From assembly GCA_016703945.1 (NCBI GenBank), contig JADJBC010000007.1:1-64000 (forward strand): a DNA stretch of 64,000 bases, in the 5' to 3' direction. Shown here in pieces: positions 26,276 to 34,158 of the stretch (positions are counted from its first letter, which is position 1; each line of letters opens with the position of its first letter). The notes below the pieces were generated by a model. The model made no database searches. It worked only from the letters and a program-made list of their open reading frames with translations, and was not told where the DNA came from. This stretch comes from Candidatus Aalborgicola danicus. GTDB taxonomy: Bacteria > Pseudomonadota > Gammaproteobacteria > Burkholderiales > Burkholderiaceae_C. A program made the translations under genes and the position numbers.

Positions 26276-26870
26276 ATGCACACCACCCGCCTTACGCCGA
26301 GCAAAGAACAAATTGCCCTCCTCGCGCCTTTCGAGCGGCTGGCTCTGCCGCACATCACGCTGGTATCCACGGCACAGGAGGCCAGCCGAGCCTGTGATGA
26401 ATTGATGCGGGCACGCGTGTTGGGTTTTGATACGGAGTCAAAACCCACTTTCTTGAAGGAGCAGGTGTCTGAAGGATCCTACATAGTGCAACTAGCGACT
26501 GCCAACAGGGCTTGGGTCTTTCAGTTGCACGATCTGCAGTGCCGCGCGCTGGTGGCGCAATTGCTGGCCAACGGCACGGTCACCAAAGCCGGCTTCGGGC
26601 TGGGGATGACCGACGCCGCATCATTGCCAAATTGGGGTGGAACCCGCCGCCGTGCTGGAACTCAACGCAATTTTCCGGGAACGCGGTTACCGCAAGGACA
26701 TGGGGGTCAAAGGCGCCGTGGCCGTGTTGTTCGGCCAACGTTTTATCAAATCCAAAAAGGTGGCAACGTCCAACTGGGCCATGCCGCAGCTGACTGAAGC
26801 CCAATTGATTTATGCAGCCAACGATGCCTATGCGGCGCTGCGCGTCTATCAGACACTCCAACTCACATGA
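26276..26870 (+). pseudogene. 3'-5' exonuclease (RNase D-like domain), two frameshifts
   Basis: DnaQ-like/DEDD domain. Exo I is GFDTESKPTF (Asp, Glu) and the Exo III region is IYAANDAYAALRVY. The first frame breaks near 26605, where a G is missing from GGGG. The short piece DDRRRIIAKLG then lies in a second frame. Another missing G near 26636 moves VEPAAVLELNAIFRERGY to a third. Joined, about 198 residues, normal for small stand-alone RNase D-like exonucleases. Both deletions are in G runs. It overlaps the next gene by ATGA. Confidence 0.8.
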
Positions 26871-27861
26871 TTTCGCTTTCCGTACTTGATCTCAGCCCCA
26901 TAGCGGAAGGGGAGCAACGCAGCGCAATCGTTTCGCAACACGCTGGACTTGGCCCGACATGCCGAGAGCTTGAGGTTCACGCGTTATTGGCTGGCCGAAC
27001 ACCACGGTATGCCTGGCATCGCCAGTGCGGCCACGGCTGTACTCATTGGTCACGTCGCCGCAGGTACTTCGACCATTCGCGTGGGAGCGGGTGGCATCAT
27101 GTTGCCCAATCACTCCCCACTGGTGATTGCCGAACAATTTGGCACGCTGGAGTCGCTCTACCCGGGTCGGATCGATCTGGGCCTGGGGCGTGCGCCGGGG
27201 TCCGACCCCGTGACCGCGCGGGCCCTGCGACGCAATCTGGCTAGTGACGCCGACGAGTTTCCCCGCGATGTTGTCGAGTTGATGGACTATTTTTCCGACC
27301 GCCCGCGCCAAAGCGTTCGTGCCGTGCCGGGCACAGGGTTGAAGGTTCCCATCTGGATTCTGGGCTCAAGTTTGTTTGGCGCACAACTCGCGGCGCATCT
27401 CGGGCTGCCGTTTGCATTTGCATCCCATTTCGCACCCGCGCAAATGATGCAGGCGCTGGACCTGTACCGAACCACATTCAAACCTTCTGCCGAGCTGCAG
27501 AAGCCCCTACACCATGCTGGGCTTCAATGTTTTCTCCGCTGACACGGATGGCGAGGCACAGATTCTGGCGACATCCATGCAACGGGCATTTGTGAATCTG
27601 AGAAGTGGCCGCCCAGCACGCTTGCCACCACCGCTTCCCGGCTACGCAGAGCAGGTAGGCCCGGCTGAACGGGCGATGCTGCAGAGCGTGATGTCGTGTT
27701 CCGCCATCGGTACACCGGAGACAGTGCGCGCAGTGGTTCTGGATTTTGTAGCCCGCACTGGCGCGGACGAATTGATGATCACCTCCCAAGTATTTGATCA
27801 CCAGGCCCGCAAGCGATCCTACACATTGACCGCCAACGCGTTGCTGGGCTCGTGTGCGTAA
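26867..27861 (+). pseudogene. LLM-class flavin-dependent monooxygenase, two frameshifts
   Basis: Bacterial-luciferase-like protein. The N-terminus SLSVLDLSPIAEG is in one frame. An extra G in GGGG near 26910 shifts to AEHHGMPGIASAATAVLIG, GAGGIMLPNHSPL and GRIDLGLGRAPGSDP. An extra C in CCCC near 27507 returns to the first frame for MLGFNVFSADTDGEA, and ADELMITSQVFDHQARKRSY at the end. Joined, about 330 residues, typical of the MsnO8/LuxA-like group that uses FMNH2 and O2. Substrate unknown. Both insertions are in homopolymers. Confidence 0.82.
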
Positions 27862-27888
27862 ACCTGCAACATCCATCGGAGCGATACC

Positions 27889-28352
27889 ATGTCCATGTCC
27901 ATGTACAAAAGTGCTGCCCTTGTACTTTGCCTCGGCGTCACAGGCTGCGCCATGACTTTGGCGCCGCTTCCGGCAAGCGATGCGAAAGAACAAGTGATCG
28001 CCGCAGAGCGCGCTTTTGCCAAAACCATGGCTGACCGGGACCACACGGCATTCGCTCAGTACGTATCCGATGAAGCGGTGTTCTTTTCGGGCCCGACACC
28101 GTTGCGCGGAAAGCAAGCTGTGGTGGACTACTGGGCCAGGTTTTACAGCAAACCGAACGCACCTTTCTCTTGGGAGCCCAAAGAGGTTGAAGTTCTGGAT
28201 TCTGGCGGTCTGCGATCAGCTCGGGTCCTGTGAAGGATGCCGACGGCAAATTGATTGCCACATTCACGTCCATCTGGCGCCTGGAGTCACCCGACACTTG
28301 GCGTGTGGTGTTTGATAAAGGCAATCCAACCTGCCAGTGCGACAAGCCCTGA
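27889..28352 (+). pseudogene. DUF4440/SnoaL-like lipoprotein, one frameshift
   Basis: The N-terminus MSMSMYKSAALVLCLGVTGC is a lipoprotein signal with a VTGC lipobox. The NTF2-like fold follows: AAERAFAKTMADRDHTAFAQ, DEAVFFSG, LRGKQAVVDYWARFY. A missing G near 28212 cuts the frame. The next frame continues with SSGPVKDADGKLIATF, TSIWRLESPDTWRVVFDKG and stops at 28352. Joined, about 154 residues, full length. Probably periplasmic-facing; function unknown. Confidence 0.78.
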
Positions 28353-28497
28353 ACCGAATTGCCACCCACCGTTTGTCCCGCGTGGAATCCATCGGCGACG
28401 CAGTTTCAGCAGTCTGTCGCAAACCGATTTCAATCATGCGGCCTGGCAACTACATTTCTTCCAACAGGCCGCTGTGGCTCTGTTTAGGAGAGAGAAA

Positions 28498-28683
28498 ATG
28501 TTCACGACCCGCAAATCACACTTCACCGAATTCGCCTTTGCCGTATTGATGACGATTGCCGTCAACGGCGCCGTGTTGTGGTCTTTCGAAAGCGCGGCTC
28601 AGGACAACTCTCAAATCGCCGCCAACGCGCCACAAACCATGGTGTCGTTGGACACCGTCACCATCGTGGCGCGCCGTAGCTAA
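28498..28683 (+). CDS. Small single-pass membrane or secreted protein
   Basis: 61 residues from ATG 28498 after AGGAGAGA. The hydrophobic segment FAFAVLMTIAVNGAVLWSF (about 12-30) could be a membrane anchor or uncleaved signal. The tail QDNSQIAANAPQTMVSLDTV is polar. Four bases separate its stop from the next small gene. I do not recognise a family. Confidence 0.5.
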   Translation: MFTTRKSHFTEFAFAVLMTIAVNGAVLWSFESAAQDNSQIAANAPQTMVSLDTVTIVARRS

Positions 28684-28687
28684 AGCC

Positions 28688-28891
28688 ATGCAGACCTTGC
28701 TCTTGCTGGTCGGCTGGTGCATCCTGTTTGTGCTGTGCTGGCCTCTGGCCTTGTTAGCCCTGATCGCCTGGCCCATCGTCTGGCTGCTGTCGATTCCGCT
28801 GGCGCTTATTGGCATTGGCGTGGGAGCCGTTTTTGCTCTGATCAAGGCCCTCTTGTTTCTTCCGGCCCGCCTGCTCGGGTACCGCGGATGA
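28688..28891 (+). CDS. Small hydrophobic membrane protein
   Basis: 67 residues, nearly all hydrophobic: LLLLVGWCILFVLCWPLALL, then IAWPIVWLLSIPLALIG and VGAVFALIKALLFLPARLLG, so two or three membrane helices with a short basic end. It follows the preceding small gene directly and is probably co-transcribed. Function unknown. Confidence 0.55.
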   Translation: MQTLLLLVGWCILFVLCWPLALLALIAWPIVWLLSIPLALIGIGVGAVFALIKALLFLPARLLGYRG

Positions 28892-29032
28892 TTTTTCGCT
28901 GACACAGCATCGGGGTGTCGTCGCTTGGCGGTTGCGTTCCCCTTGCTGAGCGGGTGACGCTCATTTCCAACCAAAGATTGTTCCCACAGTCGGCCTGGGT
29001 GTATTGAGCCACCTTCCTCGTTCGAAAAGGCA

Positions 29033-29061
29033 TTTCACTATAATACCCCCATGGGTATAAT
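29033..29061 (+). promoter_or_regulatory. Promoter with CsoR/CstR-type operator before the rhodanese genes
   Basis: ATACCCCCATGGGTAT (29043-29058) has arms ATACCC and GGGTAT, the pattern of CsoR-family repressor operators including the persulfide sensor CstR. It sits between a weak -35 TTTCAC (29033-29038) and a perfect -10 TATAAT (29056-29061) spaced by 17 bp, the right place for repression. A second TATAAT overlaps its left edge. Two rhodanese genes follow, which favours a sulfur-responsive regulator. No such regulator gene is in the window. Confidence 0.7.
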
Positions 29062-29094
29062 TGCCTATCAACGAAACAAGGAAGGAATTCAACA

Positions 29095-29421
29095 ATGACC
29101 TGGATCAACAGCATGTTTTCAAATGCGCCCAAGGCAGCCAGCACTGCCCTCAGCAGCGACGCCGTCTTCCTTGACGTCCGCTCGCCCATGGAATTTGCCT
29201 CTGGTCATGTTGCGGGAGCCGTCAGCTTGCCGCTGGATCGCTTTGTCGACCACTACGCGAGTGTGCTGCCAGACAAAACACAACCGGTGGTGGTGTATTG
29301 CGCCTCGGGGGCGCGGTCCAGTCAAGCCGTTCAATATCTTGCGCAGCAAGGCTACGTGAATGCGACGAACGGGATTTCCGCGCACAGCGTGGCGCAGCAG
29401 TTTCAGAAGGCAGTCGTTTAA
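29095..29421 (+). CDS. Rhodanese-like sulfurtransferase
   Basis: 108 residues. A single rhodanese domain: FLDVRSPMEFASGHVAGAVS, then the active-site loop VVYCASGARSSQAVQYL with the persulfide-carrying Cys about 70. It transfers sulfane sulfur from thiosulfate or persulfides to acceptors. It is first behind the CsoR/CstR-like operator, with AAGGAAGG before ATG 29095 as a good ribosome site. The second rhodanese follows after 56 bp. Confidence 0.9.
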   Translation: MTWINSMFSNAPKAASTALSSDAVFLDVRSPMEFASGHVAGAVSLPLDRFVDHYASVLPDKTQPVVVYCASGARSSQAVQYLAQQGYVNATNGISAHSVAQQFQKAVV

Positions 29422-29477
29422 ACGTCGCTCGGCCTGCCTGCAACCTTCCACCCTTCCCTATCGTTTCCAGGAGTTAC

Positions 29478-29831
29478 ATGGACCTTTTGACCACCCTCAA
29501 AGAACAATGGCCAATCTTCGCGCTGATCGCCTGGTTTGGCTACAAATGGTGGAATTCCCGACGCGTCGTGCGGATGCTCCCCGCGCTCAAGGCCAAGGGG
29601 GCCGTATTGGTGGATGTGCGCTCCGCACAGGAGTTTGCAGCGGGGCAGGCACCCGGCACCATCAATATCCCACTGCCCGAGCTGGGTTCACGGTTGCATG
29701 AAATTCCGCGCAATGCACCGGTGGTGCTGTGCTGTGCCAGTGGAACCCGAAGCGGCATGGCCAAGCTGCTGTTGCGCAAGAACGGGTACAGCGACGTGTA
29801 CAACGTGGGCGCTTGGACCAAGTTGGCCTAA
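29478..29831 (+). CDS. Membrane-anchored rhodanese-like protein
   Basis: 117 residues from ATG 29478 after AGGAG. One N-terminal membrane helix (WPIFALIAWFGYKWW, about 11-25) is followed by a rhodanese domain: LVDVRSAQEFAAGQAPGTIN and the catalytic loop VVLCCASGTRSGMAKLLL, with two adjacent Cys. It probably handles persulfide at the inner membrane face together with the soluble rhodanese upstream. Confidence 0.88.
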   Translation: MDLLTTLKEQWPIFALIAWFGYKWWNSRRVVRMLPALKAKGAVLVDVRSAQEFAAGQAPGTINIPLPELGSRLHEIPRNAPVVLCCASGTRSGMAKLLLRKNGYSDVYNVGAWTKLA

Positions 29832-29874
29832 CACGCATCCCTGCACTGGCCAGCGGTGGCTGTGTCGCTTTCGC

Positions 29875-30246
29875 TCAGGGTTGCATGCCCAAAATACGGC
29901 CCGTGATCTTTCTTGCCACTGGTGCGAGGAAGTAGATCACGGGGACGCCAATCACATAGGCAATGACAAAGGCCTTCATCCAGGCGCCCGGAAATTGAGG
30001 GCCGAGGCCGACGTTGACCCAGGTAATGACGAAGGTCATGACGGAAATCATCATGGCGCCCATCACCGCCGAGAAGAGCATGTGAAATTTCTTTTGCGGT
30101 TGCACGATACGGGTCCTTTGCGCGGTTAGCAGGTTTTTTTCGATGTCATTGCGGCTGGAAACATCGCCAACTTGGACTACTGTAGACCAGCTTTTGATGG
30201 CACCAACGATGGCGTTCAGGCCAGAGAAGACGATGAACCCAGTCAA
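29875..30246 (-). CDS. DUF2798-like membrane protein
   Basis: The frame allows 123 residues; the conserved part starts near an ATG at 30081. Two membrane helices, MLFSAVMGAMMISVMTFVIT and WMKAFVIAYVIGVPVIYFLA, with a polar loop GLGPQFPG, match the short DUF2798 family. The extra 55 residues upstream lack clear features, so the true start is uncertain. It is convergent with the rhodanese genes. Function unknown. Confidence 0.6.
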   Translation of the reverse strand: MTGFIVFSGLNAIVGAIKSWSTVVQVGDVSSRNDIEKNLLTAQRTRIVQPQKKFHMLFSAVMGAMMISVMTFVITWVNVGLGPQFPGAWMKAFVIAYVIGVPVIYFLAPVARKITGRILGMQP

Positions 30247-30280
30247 AAGACGCAGAGAATCTGAATCTTCCGATCAAATC

Positions 30281-30330
30281 AGGCCACAGCCCACGTGGAA
30301 TATGCGCAAGCAGCTATCAAATACATAGTA
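30281..30330 (-). repeat. Dispersed ~48-bp repeat, copy D
   Basis: Plus strand: AGGCCACAGCCCACGTGG, AATATGCGCAAGCAGC, TATCAAATACATAGTA. This is one of the best-preserved copies and nearly identical to copy E, 1.8 kb downstream in the same orientation. It lies in the leader of the alcohol dehydrogenase gene. Confidence 0.75.
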
Positions 30331-30393
30331 AAAAAAGAGCCTCATAATTTTTGGAACATAAACCCAAACATTCCCACGCAGAAGGAGCCACCC

Positions 30394-31434
30394 ATGAAAG
30401 CCATCGTTTATGAAGCCTTTTCAGCCCCACCCCAACTGAACACGGTGCCGGACCCCACGCCCGAGGCGCATGGCGTTGTCGTCAAGGTGCAGGCAACCGG
30501 TGTCTGCCGCAGCGACTGGCACGGCTGGGTCGGGCACGACACCGACATCGTGCTCCCCCATGTTCCGGGTCATGAACTGGCAGGCATTGTGGAAGCAGTC
30601 GGCAAAGACGTGAGCCAATGGCGGGTTGGAGATCGGGTCACCGTTCCGTTTGTGGGGGGATGCGGCGCCTGTCCAGAGTGCCACTCCGGCAACCAGCAGG
30701 TCTGCGAAAAGCAGTTTCAACCCGGCTTCACCCACTGGGGTTCGTTCGCCGAATACGTCTCCATTCACAAGGCGGATCTCAACCTGGTGGCCTTGCCCGA
30801 GACGCTGGACTTTGCCACCGCAGCCAGTCTGGGGTGCCGCTTTGTAACCTCGTTTCGCGCGGTTGTGGACCAGGGCAAAACGTCCGCCGGGCAGTGGGTT
30901 GCGGTACACGGCTGCGGCGGTGTGGGCCTGTCGGCCATCATGATTGCCAACGCGGTGGGGGCCAACGTGGTTGCCATCGACATCTCCGATGAAAAGCTTG
31001 CCATGGCGCGGGCCATGGGTGCGGTTGCCACGGTGAATGCGACCAAGGTTGCCAACGTGGTGGAAGCCGTGACCGAGATCACCAAGGGGGGCGTCCACGT
31101 TTCCCTGGATGCGCTGGGCCACCCCACCACCTGCTTCAATTCGATCAGCAACCTGCGCCGGCGCGGCAAACACATCCAGGTGGGGCTCATGCTGGCGGAG
31201 AACAGCACGCCGGCCATACCGATGAGCAAAGTCATAGCCCATGAGCTTGAAATTCTGGGTAGCCACGGCATGCAGGCGCACCGTTACGGCGCCATGCTGG
31301 ACATGGTGCAAGCCGGAAAACTGGCGCCTGAAAAACTCATCGGCAAAAGGATCAGCCTGGAACAATCCATCGATGCGTTGATGAACATGGATAAGTTCGA
31401 AGTCGCGGGCGTAACCGTGGTGACGGAGTTCTAA
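30394..31434 (+). CDS. Zinc-dependent alcohol dehydrogenase
   Basis: 346 residues from ATG 30394 after AAGGAG. Medium-chain dehydrogenase: catalytic zinc ligand Cys in TGVCRSDWHG and His-Glu in PHVPGHELAGIV. The structural zinc Cys quartet is in GCGACPECHSGNQQVC. The NAD-binding GCGGVGLSAIMIANA is followed by an Asp in VAIDIS, which suggests NAD over NADP. It oxidises an alcohol or reduces an aldehyde; substrate unknown. An in-frame start at 30295 would read through repeat D. Confidence 0.9.
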   Translation: MKAIVYEAFSAPPQLNTVPDPTPEAHGVVVKVQATGVCRSDWHGWVGHDTDIVLPHVPGHELAGIVEAVGKDVSQWRVGDRVTVPFVGGCGACPECHSGNQQVCEKQFQPGFTHWGSFAEYVSIHKADLNLVALPETLDFATAASLGCRFVTSFRAVVDQGKTSAGQWVAVHGCGGVGLSAIMIANAVGANVVAIDISDEKLAMARAMGAVATVNATKVANVVEAVTEITKGGVHVSLDALGHPTTCFNSISNLRRRGKHIQVGLMLAENSTPAIPMSKVIAHELEILGSHGMQAHRYGAMLDMVQAGKLAPEKLIGKRISLEQSIDALMNMDKFEVAGVTVVTEF

Positions 31435-31480
31435 GGGGCGCTGCATCCTGATCCTGACCCCACCCTCCGACATATCCGCC

Positions 31481-32032
31481 ATGCCTTCCCCAACCCTTGA
31501 CCTCATACACCCCAGCGCCCACTTGCGTGACTCGTACCGCGCGCTGATCGCCGAGTTTGTTGCCAATGGCGATGCTCTGGTTCCATTCACGCTGGCGTTT
31601 GAGAATGCGGACTTCGACGCCTTTATGTCCAAGCTGGGCGATTGCGCTGTTGGTGTGGGTGTGCCAGAGGGCTTCGTCGCACACTCCACCTTCTGGCTGG
31701 TCAGGGACGGGAAAGAGGTTGTCGGGGTATCCAATATTCGCCACGCGTTGACCCCGGCGTTGCTGCGCGAGGGTGGCAGCATTGGCTACGGCATTCGTCC
31801 CGCGGTACGCCGCCAAGGCCTTGGCCCTGCCATCTTGCGCCTGTCGTTGCTGCGCGCTGCAGCGCTGGGCCTAACGCGCGTTCTCGTCACCTGCGGCAAA
31901 CAAAATGTTGCGTCCGCTGGCGTGATCCTGCGCAATGGTGGTGTGCTGGAGTCCGAGGAATACCTGGCCGATAGAGGCGAGGTCGTTCAACGCTACTGGA
32001 TTAGCCTTGCCTCAAGCCATTCAGAGGCCTGA
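31481..32032 (+). CDS. GNAT-family N-acetyltransferase
   Basis: 183 residues. The acetyl-CoA-binding motif A is GIRPAVRRQGLGPAILRLSL. Preceding beta strands FWLVRDGKEVVGVSNIRHAL and the later VTCGKQNVASAGVILRNGG, where an Asn-Ala-Ser helix follows strand 5, fit the GNAT fold. It acetylates an unknown amine. It follows the alcohol dehydrogenase by 46 bp; repeat E lies just after its stop. Confidence 0.85.
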   Translation: MPSPTLDLIHPSAHLRDSYRALIAEFVANGDALVPFTLAFENADFDAFMSKLGDCAVGVGVPEGFVAHSTFWLVRDGKEVVGVSNIRHALTPALLREGGSIGYGIRPAVRRQGLGPAILRLSLLRAAALGLTRVLVTCGKQNVASAGVILRNGGVLESEEYLADRGEVVQRYWISLASSHSEA

Positions 32033-32066
32033 GTGCCAGTATTTCCGGAAACTTACTGATAAAAAT

Positions 32067-32116
32067 GGCCGCTAGCACTCGTGGAATATGCGTATGCAGC
32101 TATCAAATACATAGTG
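32067..32116 (-). repeat. Dispersed ~48-bp repeat, copy E
   Basis: Plus strand: GGCCGCTAGCACTCGTGG, AATATGCGTATGCAGC, TATCAAATACATAGTG, then a T run. Same orientation as copy D, so the two flank the alcohol dehydrogenase-GNAT pair as direct repeats. The following T run (32117-32125) might let the copy act as part of a terminator. Confidence 0.75.
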
Positions 32117-32132
32117 CTTTTTTTTGGCCTTG

Positions 32133-32819
32133 TCAGCACATCGGGGCTACAGTCCTTGGCGCGCAGTATCGCACCCGCTGCGCCACCAAGGCCTCCACCA
32201 GCGCAAAGTTCAAAACCCAGGCTGCGCTCATCAGCACATCGCGCGGCAGCCCCGTTATTTCGCCAAACACAATGCTTGCCGGAATAAACAAAATGACCTG
32301 TGTGCCCGCGCCTTGGCCCAGCGCATAAGCTCGGGCCATCATGGCTTGGTGCCGTGTGATGTCTCTGGCCAGAATGGCCGCAATGCCTTGCAGCAAAAAA
32401 GAAAGCATCGCGGAACCCACCACCACACGCACTACCAGCAGCAGACTGCCCTGCAGCGCCTGGGGTATGGGGTAGAAGAGCGTCATCCACAAACCAGTCA
32501 GCGCGGTCATCAGGCCACTGAGCAGCACCACCCAGCCTGCCCTGCGGTGCCAGGCCGGCCACCTGCTTCTAAGCCCCGTATCAAACTGGAATGCGCCCAG
32601 CACGCAGTACAGGCCCACGCAAACAATGTGCAGAACCACGGGCAATGGGGCACTGGAAAAACGTGCATCACCCGGCGCAACCGACCCATTGGCCACGTGC
32701 AGCAGGCGCACGCCGCCAGCCACCAGGGGCACCACGCTCAGTGCCAGCAGCCAATACGGCAATTGTTGGAGCAGGCGGCTTTGCAGCCCATGCAAGCGGT
32801 GGTGGTGGTGTTGTCCCAT
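32133..32819 (-). CDS. DUF2306-like multi-pass membrane protein
   Basis: 228 residues. After a His-rich start (MGQHHHHRLHG) come about six hydrophobic helices, for example WLLALSVVPLVAGGVRLL, LHIVCVGLYCVLGAFQFD and WVVLLSGLMTALTGLWMTLF. Conserved His residues near helix starts (WHRRAG, RHQAMMARAYAL) fit DUF2306, a family thought to bind heme or metals in the membrane. It is divergent from the LysR regulator, 103 bp apart, a common sign of regulation by that LysR. Confidence 0.75.
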   Translation of the reverse strand: MGQHHHHRLHGLQSRLLQQLPYWLLALSVVPLVAGGVRLLHVANGSVAPGDARFSSAPLPVVLHIVCVGLYCVLGAFQFDTGLRSRWPAWHRRAGWVVLLSGLMTALTGLWMTLFYPIPQALQGSLLLVVRVVVGSAMLSFLLQGIAAILARDITRHQAMMARAYALGQGAGTQVILFIPASIVFGEITGLPRDVLMSAAWVLNFALVEALVAQRVRYCAPRTVAPMC

Positions 32820-32922
32820 TGGTCATCCTTGTTTGATTGCGTGCCCGGCTTCGAGCCCGCTCTGGGCTTGCAGTGTATCTATGCAAGAATGAAAGCACAT
32901 CACCCAGCATTCAACATCAGAT

Positions 32923-33915
32923 ATGCAAAAACGCATGAATCGCAAGGCAGTGCAGTTCGACTGGAATTGCGCCAAGGCCTTCCTCGCCACGGCGGAAGAC
33001 GGCTCGTTATCCGCAGCGGCGCGCACGCTGGGCGTCACCCAGCCCACACTGGGGCGCCAGGTGGCTGCGCTGGAGAAAGAGTTGGGCGTGCCTCTGTTTG
33101 AGCGCCGTGGCCGCGGGCTGGAGCTGACGCCCAACGGGCTGGCCCTGATGGACCACGTGCGCGCCATGGGCGAGGCGGCTAGCAGCCTCTCGCTGGCGGC
33201 CAGCGGCCAATCGGAATCGATTGAGGGCAATGTGTGTATCAGCGCCAGCGAGGTGATGGCCGCATTCGCGCTGCCGGCCGTCATGCGCAAGCTGCGCAAA
33301 CAGTTGCCGGATATCGACGTGACCCTGGTGGTGTCCAACAGCGCCAGCGACCTCAAGGGCCGCGAGGCCGATATTGCCGTGCGCCTGTTTGCGCCCACGC
33401 AAGGCGACCTCATCGCCAAGAAGATCGGCATGGTGAGTGGCCAGATGTATGCCACGCCCGCCTATCTGCAGAGCATTGGCAACCCCAGCAAACCCACTGA
33501 GTTTGGCCAGGCCAGTTTTATCGGTTTTGAAGACAACCACCAGTACCTCAATTTCCTCAAAGGCTGCGGCTTTGTTGACCTGACGGCGCGCAATTTCCCG
33601 CTGACAACCGACAACCGCATCGTGCAGTGGGAGCTGGTCAAGCAAGGGCTTGGCATAGGCGTCATGCAAGAGAGCGTGGGCGAGGCAGAGCGGACCGTGA
33701 CACGCGCCCTGCCCCACCTGGACCGCGCGCCCGGCGAGATGTGGCTGGTGGCGCATAGTGAGTTGCGGACCAGTCGACGGATTCGCAGCGTGTTTGATTT
33801 TTGGCTAGTGAATTGGTTTATTGACTTGACCTCCTACCTGGAACGCCTACCAGGAGGCATGCGCCAACCTCTATGGTGTTTGAGTTCACTCTGCGTTGAC
33901 CATGGCAGCAAATGA
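32923..33915 (+). CDS. LysR-family transcriptional regulator
   Basis: 330 residues from ATG 32923 (or ATG 32935). The winged-helix N-terminus is NCAKAFLATAEDGSLSAAAR, then LGVTQPTLGRQVAALEKELG. The periplasmic-binding-like effector domain ends near FDFWLVNWF. The last 30 residues (DLTSYLERLPGGMRQPLWCL and on) do not look like a LysR end and may come from sequence joined to the gene at the edge of the following insert. It probably controls the divergent DUF2306 gene. Confidence 0.88.
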   Translation: MQKRMNRKAVQFDWNCAKAFLATAEDGSLSAAARTLGVTQPTLGRQVAALEKELGVPLFERRGRGLELTPNGLALMDHVRAMGEAASSLSLAASGQSESIEGNVCISASEVMAAFALPAVMRKLRKQLPDIDVTLVVSNSASDLKGREADIAVRLFAPTQGDLIAKKIGMVSGQMYATPAYLQSIGNPSKPTEFGQASFIGFEDNHQYLNFLKGCGFVDLTARNFPLTTDNRIVQWELVKQGLGIGVMQESVGEAERTVTRALPHLDRAPGEMWLVAHSELRTSRRIRSVFDFWLVNWFIDLTSYLERLPGGMRQPLWCLSSLCVDHGSK

Positions 33916-34158
33916 CATTCCCTGTCAGGAAGAGCTGGCCGACCTTTAGCCGTCTCCAAAAAACGTCCATGGTCGGCACCGACTGGCAGTGACTCTCCGC
34001 CTCGCCGCCAAGCTCGTTCTCAATGCCGCCCGTAACTTGCCGTTACGATTGAGCCGGTGCTGAGCCTCACGCCCATGCTGACGACGCCCCCCGAGATGGG
34101 ATAGCGGACGGCGGGCCAAGGCTTGGCTCAACAAAAATCAGAACGACCAGGGGGTGAC
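33916..34158. other. Intergenic region before the ATPase-DUF3800 cassette
   Basis: 243 bp with no supportable gene. It holds a ribosome binding site AGGGGG just before ATG 34159. A TTG at 34123 could extend the ATPase by 12 residues but lacks such a site. Neither an attachment site nor a transposon end was recognised. Confidence 0.4.

Noticed and set aside
25913..26353. A 146-residue form of the DUF6172 protein starting at 26353.
   Set aside because: Conserved sequence starts at MKKTF (26218), and the extension overlaps the start region of the divergent exonuclease gene.
34123..34158. TTG start at 34123 for the SMC-like ATPase.
   Set aside because: The ATG at 34159 has a strong AGGGGG site at the right distance and the upstream codons look non-coding.
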